IMG/VR virus record: IMGVR_UViG_3300011116_000636
Location: 1-44,380 of that record
DNA length: 44,380 bases
From: a virus
Reading direction: 5' to 3' (one strand)
In this document: positions 15,020 to 20,909 of the stretch, one piece after another
Position numbering within the stretch: the first letter of the stretch is position 1
Layout of the letters: every line of letters starts with the position of its first letter
The notes under the pieces: generated by a model
Databases searched by the model: none
What the model was told of the DNA's origin: nothing
The model's input: only the letters and a program-made list of their open reading frames with translations
Made by a program: the position numbers and the translations under genes

Positions 15020-15564
15020 TACTTAGCCTTCTTCTTAGCATTTTTAGTAAGGGTGTCTCTATTTAAATAAATGTCATCTGTTCGGATGTTGAATTGTTGA
15101 GTGCTTAGATGCTTTACAGCCCCCGTTCGCATCAGGTGGTGAGGTATCACATATGATATGGAACCTGGGTCCTCCCACCTGTTTCTGTATTTATTTACTT
15201 TGTCTTGACGATTTTCTTTTACTTGCATTGCCTCAACATAATCATTTGGGACGTCTTGATGTTCCGAATAACCTTGTTCGTGAGGGTCTTCATAAGTCAT
15301 TAATGATAAATGTTTTTTTGGAATTTCGTAAGCATGCATATACGCTTTAGTTTCTGGTTCTTCGTCGTCAAGATAAGCGTTACCATCTCTGTCACTTTGT
15401 TGAACACCAACCCTTTCCAAGGCGGCATTTATTGTTCCAGCGTGGAACCCTAACTCGGTATTGTGTCCAGCCCCCCAAATGTGTGTAATATCTTCATGTG
15501 CTTCATGTGGAGGCTCTTCATTAAGACTTCCGTGATAAACAATTATACTCTTAGACTTTTTCAT
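15019..15564 (-). CDS. Possible second ADP-ribosyltransferase-like protein (181 aa)
   Basis: Residues 7-12 read IIVYHGS and a GFHAGTINAALERVG segment follows near 40-52, then AYMHAYEIPKKHLSLMTY. A YHG(S/T) start plus (F/H)HAGT..AA..R and an aromatic-rich strand is the pattern I associate with H-Y-x class ADP-ribosyltransferase-like folds found in phages and polymorphic toxins. The third catalytic residue cannot be placed. It ends in a Lys-rich tail (LTKNAKKKAK) like the 59-residue protein next to it. Coupling to the R-S-ExE enzyme supports a shared role. Confidence 0.45.
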   Translation of the reverse strand: MKKSKSIIVYHGSLNEEPPHEAHEDITHIWGAGHNTELGFHAGTINAALERVGVQQSDRDGNAYLDDEEPETKAYMHAYEIPKKHLSLMTYEDPHEQGYSEHQDVPNDYVEAMQVKENRQDKVNKYRNRWEDPGSISYVIPHHLMRTGAVKHLSTQQFNIRTDDIYLNRDTLTKNAKKKAK

Positions 15565-15743
15565 TACTTAGCCTTCTTTGCTTTATGCTTCTTTAATAAA
15601 TAAGCAGGGTCACGTTCAACAAATCCTACATTTTTATGTATTTCATCTATGTCAATGGCTTCATCATCTATGTAAGTGTGCCCTTTAGGGTTTTCGTCAG
15701 TTTTCCAACGAAACTGAGGTCCAAGATGCCTAGGGTCAGTCAT
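15564..15743 (-). CDS. Small basic protein (59 aa)
   Basis: Frame from ATG 15743, MTDPRHLGPQFRWKTDENPK, to KKHKAKKAK. Both ends overlap neighbours as TAATG. HLGPQF is also the last six residues of the 17016-17357 protein (DRSHLGPQF), an unexplained shared peptide. The Lys-rich tail resembles that of the preceding ART-like protein. No domain recognised. Confidence 0.6.
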   Translation of the reverse strand: MTDPRHLGPQFRWKTDENPKGHTYIDDEAIDIDEIHKNVGFVERDPAYLLKKHKAKKAK

Positions 15744-16453
15744 TATCGTTCCCTCAACTGTTCTGTCAACACATCATAATTATAAAATTTAGAGTTACCA
15801 TATGCGGGATGTGAGTGATTATATGAAATGTTTTTTGGAAATTCGTTAGGTTCAAGTTTGCTATTTTCTTTGTGTTCAGTAAGTTCTTCGTTATTTAAAT
15901 TACGATATCCTCCACCTTGCATATATCTATCATTAGTAGCAAATCCATGATAAGGACGTTTAGAAAAATGTGCTATTGCATCATATGGATTTTTATGGTT
16001 AGAGTCAATAGATATCCATTCTTCGGAATGGTTTTTTTTAAAAATAGCCTCGTAATCTTCTTTGGGTGCTTTGTATTCAGGCAAGCCAAACTGAACCAAT
16101 TCTGTTGTGCTAGGTGAGTGTTGATAACCATAAGAAACTTTTTCAGTCCCCATTCGGTGTATTACAGGAGCCATAACACTTAAGTGCAGAATGTTATTAT
16201 GCCCCCTACCCCCATTCAAGTGTGTTCCACCGTGTGAGTATAACCCCCCTCTTACGTGTAGTCCATTTTCAAGAGGAATATGAAAACTACCATTATAACC
16301 ATCAGTTTCTTTTGGGTTGTCTGTAGTTAAGTTTTTACCAATTGCTGGGTATATTTTTGTGCCAATTTTTACACCATGTGGGTGAGTAAGGTCAACTCCA
16401 TTTTCTTTAATCCTACGCAATGTGTTTTGAAGGGTAATAAAATGCTCAGACAT
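15743..16453 (-). CDS. Paralogue family member 5 (236 aa), unknown function
   Basis: MSEHFITLQNTLRRIKENGV opening, GVDLTHPHGVKIGTKIYPAI, FHIPLENGLHVRGGLYSHGG and a KFYNYDVLTEQLRER ending. Separated from the other four by the ART genes, so the family has either spread or been split by insertion. His- and Gly-rich middle (GGTHLNGGRGHNN). TAATG overlaps on both sides. Confidence 0.65.
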   Translation of the reverse strand: MSEHFITLQNTLRRIKENGVDLTHPHGVKIGTKIYPAIGKNLTTDNPKETDGYNGSFHIPLENGLHVRGGLYSHGGTHLNGGRGHNNILHLSVMAPVIHRMGTEKVSYGYQHSPSTTELVQFGLPEYKAPKEDYEAIFKKNHSEEWISIDSNHKNPYDAIAHFSKRPYHGFATNDRYMQGGGYRNLNNEELTEHKENSKLEPNEFPKNISYNHSHPAYGNSKFYNYDVLTEQLRER

Positions 16454-16998
16454 TACTGCTTCCTACGCCTGGGAGTAAGTGGAATACCTGCATCACGCCT
16501 TTTAATCAATGTTTCAGCCACAAATTGTGCGCGGCTCAGCGACGGAAAAGATTTTGGAAACCCTGGACGTTTTTCATACAAGTTTTTTACCAAATCATCA
16601 ACTTCAATGGTTGCTCCAATGTCTTCTGGCAGGGAATCTACACGGTCTACTCCCCTCTCTTCCATAAAATCAACGGAATTGCCAATAAAATCAGCCATTT
16701 CCTTCAATCCAGAGTATTCTTGAACGTGGTCTAAAAAATAACGCCTGACATTGGAGTCGTTTCTGGCAATTTGGGCTTTGATTGACGCTCCATACTCACG
16801 ACCAGTCGCTGGGGAAGTGATTATATTAGGGTCAGAACCCATTTTGTAGTTACTTTTTCCTTCATTTCCCTCTATTGGCTGGGCATGAAAGAAGGCTCTA
16901 GCAAAATTTGGGTTTCTATCTGGAACAGTTCCATAAGCATCTTCCATAGAGTGCCAAGCAGGCCATCTAATCCACTGAGGTCCGTTTGGTTTAGGCAC
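16453..16998 (-). CDS. Unknown protein, first gene of the effector-like operon (181 aa)
   Basis: GTG 16998 start, six bases after TATACT; protein begins MPKPNGPQWIRWPAWHSMED. The C-terminal half is helical (LKEMADFIGNSVDFMEERGV, SRAQFVAETLIKRRDAGIPL) and ends in a basic TPRRRKQ. No family recognised. It leads a nine-gene, end-to-end coupled run (16998 to 12612). Confidence 0.6.
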   Translation of the reverse strand: MPKPNGPQWIRWPAWHSMEDAYGTVPDRNPNFARAFFHAQPIEGNEGKSNYKMGSDPNIITSPATGREYGASIKAQIARNDSNVRRYFLDHVQEYSGLKEMADFIGNSVDFMEERGVDRVDSLPEDIGATIEVDDLVKNLYEKRPGFPKSFPSLSRAQFVAETLIKRRDAGIPLTPRRRKQ

Positions 16999-17004
16999 TC
17001 ACAT

Positions 17005-17010
17005 AGTATA
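17005..17010 (-). promoter_or_regulatory. TATACT box of the long effector-like operon
   Basis: GTCTATACTATGTGA leads into GTG 16998 with a six-base gap. It sits in the 17-base space after the stop of the 17016-17357 gene. Confidence 0.5.
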
Positions 17011-17015
17011 GACTA

Positions 17016-17357
17016 TTAAAACTGTGGTCCCAAGTGAGAGCGGTCCTCTAACTGCTTCATACGCCATAAGCGCTCTTGTCGTTCGTAATCGGCATCATGA
17101 GAGGTATTCTCCATTGGAGAGGCCCTATGACCCTTAAAAGGGTGGTCTGTGGCACGTGGGTCATCATGACGCCATTGACCGATGTTTACATTCATTGGAT
17201 AGGGTAGTCCATGCACATAACGATTTTCTCGTTGCCCTGGTGAACCTTGTTCAAAACTATGAGTTGTCTCTTTTAATTGGAAATTCTCAGAACGAATGTT
17301 TAATCCACATTCCGCGCATGTGGGTTGAGTTATCGTTGGGTCGTTAATATCTGACAT
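17016..17357 (-). CDS. Unknown protein with CxxC knuckle (113 aa)
   Basis: MSDINDPTITQPTCAECGLN start with a CAEC knuckle near residue 14; there is no clear second pair, so a zinc site would need a partner. Polar, His-rich middle (PMNVNIGQWRHDDPRATDHP) and the end LEDRSHLGPQF. ATG 17357 is six bases after TATACT. First gene of the low-GC cassette, next to the GC-rich block. Confidence 0.6.
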   Translation of the reverse strand: MSDINDPTITQPTCAECGLNIRSENFQLKETTHSFEQGSPGQRENRYVHGLPYPMNVNIGQWRHDDPRATDHPFKGHRASPMENTSHDADYERQERLWRMKQLEDRSHLGPQF

Positions 17358-17562
17358 AAACCTAGTATAGGGCTATTTGCCCGTTTACGCTGTAACCTGG
17401 AATAGGGCTATTGAAGGTAGTGGATGTAAGCGAGGAATCGGCCCTACCCCCCAGTCCCGAAAAAACGTCGGCTTAAGGGTGGGGGGGCTTCGCCAGTCCC
17501 TGCCTCCCCTACCCTCAGCCTACCACACCGACCACCTGCTTAGTCAAGTGGCGTGTGTCACA
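17358..17562. other. Intergenic junction with C-run/G-run and ATAGGGCTATT repeats
   Basis: No gene seen. ATAGGGCTATT occurs at 17367-17377 and 17402-17412, and TAGGGCTAT again at 18532-18540. A CCCCCC run near 17450 and a G7 run near 17484-17490 could pair around AAAAAACG. The segment marks the switch from AT-rich cassette to GC-rich early region. Confidence 0.5.
17364..17369 (-). promoter_or_regulatory. TATACT box, leaderless-type promoter
   Basis: CCCTATACTAGGTTT precedes ATG 17357 with six bases between. The box overlaps the first ATAGGGCTATT repeat, so a factor that binds the repeat could control it. Confidence 0.5.
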
Positions 17563-17739
17563 TCACGTTCTGAGTGCCTCCACCTCCTTGTCAAGCCATG
17601 CCATGCACCTGTTCACCCATGCCAACTGCTCGCCGTCCATTGCGTACCCTGCGCCCTCCAGCCAGTCGTGAAGCCCAGCCAAGTCTGCATAGAGAAGCAC
17701 ACGAGCGTTCTCCTCTGCGAGTGTGTAGAGGCTCGCCAT
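17563..17739 (-). CDS. Small unknown protein (58 aa)
   Basis: ATG 17739 overlaps the upstream stop (TAATG). MASLYTLAEENARVLLYADL start; two helices with Trp (LHDWLEGAGYAMDG, LAWVNRCMAWLDKEVEALRT). Amphipathic, no domain recognised. Base composition is GC-rich like the rest of this block. Confidence 0.6.
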   Translation of the reverse strand: MASLYTLAEENARVLLYADLAGLHDWLEGAGYAMDGEQLAWVNRCMAWLDKEVEALRT

Positions 17740-18155
17740 TAGATTACCTCCCATGACTTGTCGTTGGTTGCCTCTGTCGGGACTGCATGCCAGCCTGCAG
17801 GTACGAAGCCATGACTGACCAGTACCGTGACGATTGCCTGCATGGTTGCCTTTAACTGCGCTGTGGTCGCCTTGAGGTCGTCCATTGTTTCACGTGAAAC
17901 ATTGCGCTCGTCCATCTCCTCCTGCACAATCTCACGAACTCCGTCGTCAGTGATTGCGTTGTCGTCCGTCACGTAGTCCGACATGTCAAAGTAGTCAGTC
18001 GGGTCTGCGTAACCTGAGAAGTGGTCACTAATCTTGTCTGAGATGTCGTCAGACTTTACGTACTCGTCAAGGTCTACCGTGACGTTCTCCGCCACAATCT
18101 CCTTGATGTAATCGGCAAGACTATCGTCAAACCGTGCTGTGAACTCTACTGTCAT
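17739..18155 (-). CDS. Acidic unknown protein; coding region carries a perfect parS (138 aa)
   Basis: Strongly acidic N-terminal part (FDDSLADYIKEIVAENVTVD, YFDMSDYVTDDNAITDDG), then a helix (DDLKATTAQLKATMQAIVTVL) and a HGFVPAGWHAVPTE end. The peptide NVSRET is encoded by the parS palindrome at 17886-17901. GGAGG precedes the ATG. A DNA-mimic or structural role could be guessed from acidity but nothing proves it. Confidence 0.65.
   Translation of the reverse strand: MTVEFTARFDDSLADYIKEIVAENVTVDLDEYVKSDDISDKISDHFSGYADPTDYFDMSDYVTDDNAITDDGVREIVQEEMDERNVSRETMDDLKATTAQLKATMQAIVTVLVSHGFVPAGWHAVPTEATNDKSWEVI
17886..17901. other. Perfect parS site
   Basis: TGTTTCACGTGAAACA, the exact 16-base palindrome bound by bacterial chromosomal ParB proteins (Bacillus, Streptomyces and mycobacterial sites share the TTTCACGTGAAA core). 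It lies inside a coding region. A chance 16-base match in a window this size is very unlikely. Confidence 0.85.
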
Positions 18156-18228
18156 TGTTGCCTCCCTAAAGGCTCTAAGTGCTTGGCTGATTGCCTCGCT
18201 AACTCCAGTCTTGCATATGCACCCCCCT

Positions 18229-18238
18229 GATTGTCAAG
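18229..18238 (-). promoter_or_regulatory. Operator/stoperator-like motif
   Basis: CTTGACAATC in the direction of transcription. No good -10 at the usual distance, so it may be an operator only. It lies in the leader of the 17739-18155 gene. Confidence 0.45.
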
Positions 18239-18295
18239 TGAAACAGTGTGACATAGGTCACTCGTTTACTGGGCAATCAACTGGGTCGTAATCCC

Positions 18296-18327
18296 AGCCT
18301 ATCACACCACCCCCCTCAACTGTCAAG
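18296..18327 (-). promoter_or_regulatory. Promoter with operator-like -35 (18.3 kb)
   Basis: TTGACA at 18321-18326, nineteen bases, TAGGCT at 18296-18301. It would drive the parS-bearing gene 17739-18155 through a ~135-base leader that contains the second motif. Confidence 0.5.
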
Positions 18328-18469
18328 TGACGTTGGTCACACTGTTACAGGTTGCGACGACCTCCTGACCTGATAACGTGGGGATTGGACTGCATGCCAT
18401 TTGACTCGGCACGCTGTCACAACTGGAGGACATAAGGATAGTAGAGCCGATACTATACACACGGCGTAC

Positions 18470-18515
18470 ACACGTACATGCGTTCGTGCGTACATGCGTA
18501 CATGCGTACATGCGT
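18470..18515. repeat. Tandem 8-base repeat (GCGTACAT)n
   Basis: Three exact head-to-tail GCGTACAT units at 18488-18511, with imperfect CGTACATGCGTTCG copies on the left and GCGTTCG on the right. Alternating purine-pyrimidine throughout. Non-coding, just downstream of the His-rich gene. Confidence 0.75.
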
Positions 18516-18536
18516 TCGCTCATGCCTATATTAGGG

Positions 18537-19046
18537 CTATGAGTTCGTGACATGAGTAGTATCGCGCCTATGGGTAGGCTGTGGGTCATCTCCCCCTACC
18601 GTATCATTACTATCCCCCTCGTGCGCGTGCATATGCTCGTGCGCGTGCGTGCTTGCAGAGGCGTCCACGAGTGCGCTCATGAGTGAGTGTGTCTCGCGCC
18701 TGTATGCGTGCGCGTATGCGCGTGCCCATGCGTACGTGCGTGTGTGGTCGTCGTGCGCGTGGTCGTGTGTGTGGTCGCTATAGACCTCCTCCCACACCTC
18801 CAATGGGTTAGGCATGTCGTACAACCACTGCTCTACTGAGTGGTCGTATGCTGTCAGCCATGCTCGGCACTCCTCTACCGTGTGGTCGCTCTCAAACTCA
18901 AAGGATTGATAAGCATGCGCCTCTGCCAACCATGTTGCTACCTCCTCTGCCTTGTCTCTATCTTGTGCCCACTTCTCGTAGTACTTGTATCTCGGCGTGG
19001 TCGTGGTCGTGTTGATTGTTTCACGTGGAACATTGTTCTCAGCCAT
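18537..19046 (-). CDS. His-rich low-complexity protein (169 aa)
   Basis: Start ATG 19046 (MAENNVPRETINTTTTTPRY) is set by an eight-base overlap, ATGGCTGA, with the upstream gene. The N-terminal part is normal and Trp/Glu-rich (YKYYEKWAQDRDKAEEVATW, AWLTAYDHSVEQWLYDMP). From about residue 95 the sequence becomes His/Asp/Ala repeats (DHTHDHAHDDHTRTYAWARA, ASTHAHEHMHAHEG), possibly metal-binding. The DNA here is almost pure alternating GC/GT/AT, so the repeat may serve the DNA rather than the protein. NVPRET is encoded by the second parS. Confidence 0.6.
   Translation of the reverse strand: MAENNVPRETINTTTTTPRYKYYEKWAQDRDKAEEVATWLAEAHAYQSFEFESDHTVEECRAWLTAYDHSVEQWLYDMPNPLEVWEEVYSDHTHDHAHDDHTRTYAWARAYAHAYRRETHSLMSALVDASASTHAHEHMHAHEGDSNDTVGGDDPQPTHRRDTTHVTNS
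18619..18777. repeat. Alternating purine-pyrimidine tract
   Basis: Long runs such as GTGCGCGTGCATATGC, GCGTGCGTGC, TATGCGTGCGCGTATGCGCG and ACGTGCGTGTGTGG, broken by short interruptions. Together with 18470-18515 this gives ~300 bases prone to left-handed or unwound DNA, lying within 1 kb of both parS-like sites. Confidence 0.6.
19017..19032. other. Second parS-like site, one mismatch
   Basis: TGTTTCACGTGGAACA differs from the parS palindrome at one base (A to G in the right half). It lies 1.13 kb from the perfect site, just inside the start of the His-rich gene, also in coding DNA. Confidence 0.7.
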
Positions 19047-19398
19047 GAGTGTCTCCTTCACACATGGCACACAACACGCTACCGTCAGGGTAGATATGTC
19101 CACCCTCTCCGTACTCACTCATGTCCAGTGTCTCTTGGCACTTGGCGCAATTAGTTGAGGGACAATCCTCGTGCATGTCGTCAAGTGCTCTCTCGCAATC
19201 GCAGAGGTCTCTCTCTCCGTGTTTCAAGTGTCCAAGTCTCGCGCAAAGTTGTTTATATGCAGGCATATCGTCAATAACCTCATTATCGTCTGCGTCTCTG
19301 CCCTCTAACTCCCACATGGCAAGATGAGTAGTGCAGAATATCAACTCGCGCACTTGTCTCACCTTATCGTGCTCTAAACAACGTTCACACTCAGCCAT
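19039..19398 (-). CDS. Multi-zinc-finger protein (119 aa)
   Basis: Starts MAECERCLEHDKVRQVRELI at ATG 19398 (eight-base ATGGCTGA overlap). Three cysteine clusters: CERC with CTTH at about residues 3-25, a DLCDCE region near 66, and CAKC with CAMC near the end. This spacing suggests two or three zinc ribbons. Phage small zinc proteins often contact RNA polymerase or DNA; no specific target can be read. Confidence 0.65.
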   Translation of the reverse strand: MAECERCLEHDKVRQVRELIFCTTHLAMWELEGRDADDNEVIDDMPAYKQLCARLGHLKHGERDLCDCERALDDMHEDCPSTNCAKCQETLDMSEYGEGGHIYPDGSVLCAMCEGDTHG

Positions 19399-19804
19399 AA
19401 CGTACCTCACCTAACAAGATGAGTTGCACTACGGCGTCGTAGTCAATCGCGTCCCAGTCCAAGTCGTAATCGTCCAACACGTTGAGGACAATAATATCCT
19501 TAACCATGTCGTCTCTCAACTGCTCTTTGAGTGTTTTGACACCCTCTGGAGTTGTGCCCATTAATTTGAGCCAGTCGGCTACGATTGTCTCATTGATAAA
19601 GAGAGGCTTGCCGTCAGTCCAAGCCTCCTCGTCTGACAAGTCGTCGCCTCGCTCGTAGAGCGTGACGCTCGCTGTTTCTGTCTCGTCTGACCACGTATAG
19701 TCACCTTTGCCAACTGCCCAGCATGAGGTGAAACCACCCTCGTACATGCCTGAGACAATATCTGCACCGTGTGACTTGATTGTCTTACCTGTCATTGTTG
19801 TCAT
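19391..19804 (-). CDS. Unknown acidic protein (137 aa)
   Basis: MTTMTGKTIKSHGADIVSGM, a beta-rich N-terminal half (GGFTSCWAVGKGDYTWSDET, ASVTLYERGDD) and a helical C-terminus (VKTLKEQLRDDMVKDIIVLN). ATG 19804 has an ideal AGGAGG seven bases upstream and its own promoter at 19823-19853. No family recognised. Confidence 0.65.
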   Translation of the reverse strand: MTTMTGKTIKSHGADIVSGMYEGGFTSCWAVGKGDYTWSDETETASVTLYERGDDLSDEEAWTDGKPLFINETIVADWLKLMGTTPEGVKTLKEQLRDDMVKDIIVLNVLDDYDLDWDAIDYDAVVQLILLGEVRYG

Positions 19805-20175
19805 TATTTACCTCCTGTGGTAATACTAGCATTGTCAGTAGTAGTATTGTCAAGTGCCTTCAAGGCTCTCGCAATATGCCAGTCGCCTCGTGCTTCGTGA
19901 CCTTCTGCGAGCATTTTGACGTACTCAGGGTACTCACTCTTAGACTTCACTTCACGAACACCAAGAAACTGCCCTGTGGTATTCTCAATTACGTGAACAG
20001 ATAAAGTGCCGTCCTCTTTGAGCCTCAATCGTACAGTAATTAACTCGTTCAGGCTAATACCTGACATGTCGGTACTGATAGTTACCAGCACCCCACTGTC
20101 TCCTCCAGCCTTTAAGTCACCTTGTGTAACCGTGACTTCAATCCCTGTCTCTTGGCTAATACCTTTAGTCCTCAT
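19804..20175 (-). CDS. Unknown protein (123 aa), promoter of next gene in its 3' end
   Basis: MRTKGISQETGIEVTVTQGD, beta-rich (GVLVTISTDMSGISLNELIT, GTLSVHVIENTTGQFLG) then a helix (YPEYVKMLAEGHEARGDWHI). The last residues, ALDNTTTDNASITTGG, are the translation of the next gene's promoter repeat; the same happens in the gene upstream. AGGAGG before ATG 20175. No family recognised. Confidence 0.65.
   Translation of the reverse strand: MRTKGISQETGIEVTVTQGDLKAGGDSGVLVTISTDMSGISLNELITVRLRLKEDGTLSVHVIENTTGQFLGVREVKSKSEYPEYVKMLAEGHEARGDWHIARALKALDNTTTDNASITTGGK
19811..19854 (-). promoter_or_regulatory. Early promoter repeat P1
   Basis: TTGACA (19848-19853), 19-base gap, TAGTAT (19823-19828) preceded by TGC (extended -10), then AGGAGG (19811-19816). 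One of three near-identical copies; it drives the 19391-19804 gene. Confidence 0.7.
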
Positions 20176-20719
20176 TGTTGTTACCTCCTGTACTCAGACT
20201 AGCATTGTCAGTAGTAGTATTGTCAAGTCCTAACGTGTGACACTTGTCAAGTGCCTCCAGTGTTCTTGTGCCGAGAGCATAGAGGTCGTAAGGGTCAATC
20301 CCTGCCCGACTTGCGATACGCTTGCGTAAGACCTCTTGGCGAGTATTGTCACTTGCCTTGCGTTCTTGGCTCTCGCGCTCGTAGACAGTGCGCTCGTCGC
20401 ACAATGTCTCAAGTGTCTTTGAGGTGGAGTAGACTCCTTCAATCTCTCGCGCCGACAATGGGACGAGGGACTTAGTAATCTCATATGTCACTGGCTCTGT
20501 ACTATTGAACCTGACACGAGCCTTACTAATGAACTCTACCGAGTACGTTGTGACAGTGCGTGGAGTAATGCGAGAGCCATATCGGTCTCTCTCCACTTGT
20601 GCAACGTGTACCTCAGTGATACGTCCTAAGTGTGAAGCCTTATACGAGTATCGTGGTCTGACATTGAACAACGCCGTTGGATTAGCGTCCAGCACTCCTT
20701 TGATATCTGAGGCGTTCAT
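20165..20719 (-). CDS. Unknown protein (184 aa)
   Basis: ATG 20719 overlaps the upstream stop as ATGA; upstream extensions to 20806 are rejected. Starts MNASDIKGVLDANPTALFNV. Beta-rich middle (GRITEVHVAQVERDRYGSRI, TYSVEFISKARVRFNSTEPV), Arg-rich helical end (QEVLRKRIASRAGIDPYDLY). The tail LDNTTTDNASLSTGG is translated promoter sequence (P2). Function unknown. Confidence 0.65.
   Translation of the reverse strand: MNASDIKGVLDANPTALFNVRPRYSYKASHLGRITEVHVAQVERDRYGSRITPRTVTTYSVEFISKARVRFNSTEPVTYEITKSLVPLSAREIEGVYSTSKTLETLCDERTVYERESQERKASDNTRQEVLRKRIASRAGIDPYDLYALGTRTLEALDKCHTLGLDNTTTDNASLSTGGNNNED
20191..20227 (-). promoter_or_regulatory. Early promoter repeat P2
   Basis: TTGACA (20221-20226), 19-base gap, TGC-TAGTCT (20196-20201), AGGAGG just after. 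Almost the same as P1 and P3. A further ACTTGTCAAG lies next to it at 20242-20251, inside the coding region. Confidence 0.7.
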
Positions 20720-20853
20720 CTCCTTGTCGCCTTCTTGTGTGCCTTGCGTACACACTTGCCACACGGCGTGTTCGTGAAGTATCCGAGTGAGTCCTCGTGA
20801 CCACACTTTGCAATATGCTTAACTGGCTCTGTACTTGTGGTTGTGGTTGTCAT
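20716..20853 (-). CDS. Small zinc-knuckle protein (45 aa)
   Basis: ATG 20853 follows AGGAGG at a good distance; a longer frame to 20922 would run through promoter P3. MTTTTTSTEPVKHIAKCGHE, then CGH and CGKC knuckles and a basic end (VRKAHKKATRR). Probably one zinc site and nucleic-acid contact. Confidence 0.65.
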   Translation of the reverse strand: MTTTTTSTEPVKHIAKCGHEDSLGYFTNTPCGKCVRKAHKKATRR

Positions 20854-20867
20854 CTTATTACCTCCTG

Positions 20868-20904
20868 TACTCAGACTAGCATTAACGATAGTAGTATTGT
20901 CAAG
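20868..20904 (-). promoter_or_regulatory. Early promoter repeat P3
   Basis: TTGACA (20898-20903), 19-base gap, TAGTCT (20873-20878), AGGAGG following. Third copy of the P1/P2 repeat; it drives the zinc-knuckle / 184-residue pair. Confidence 0.7.
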
Positions 20905-20909
20905 TGACA

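Larger units (their letters stand above)
18156..18536. other. 381-base regulatory gap with two operator-like motifs and start of alternating tract
   Basis: No convincing gene: an 88-codon frame on the minus strand is low-complexity and lacks a good start. The gap holds GATTGTCAAG at 18229-18238 and AACTGTCAAG at 18318-18327, the second with a TAGGCT -10 nineteen bases away, G/C runs, a TGCATATGCA palindrome, and three exact GCGTACAT repeats at 18488-18511. GTGTGACATAGGTCAC and GTTGGTCACACTG near the two operators are related in sequence. Confidence 0.55.

Noticed and set aside
18323-18589. 88-codon frame on the minus strand
   Set aside because: Cys/Arg/Met-rich translation of the tandem repeat and regulatory gap; overlaps the promoter and the end of the His-rich gene.
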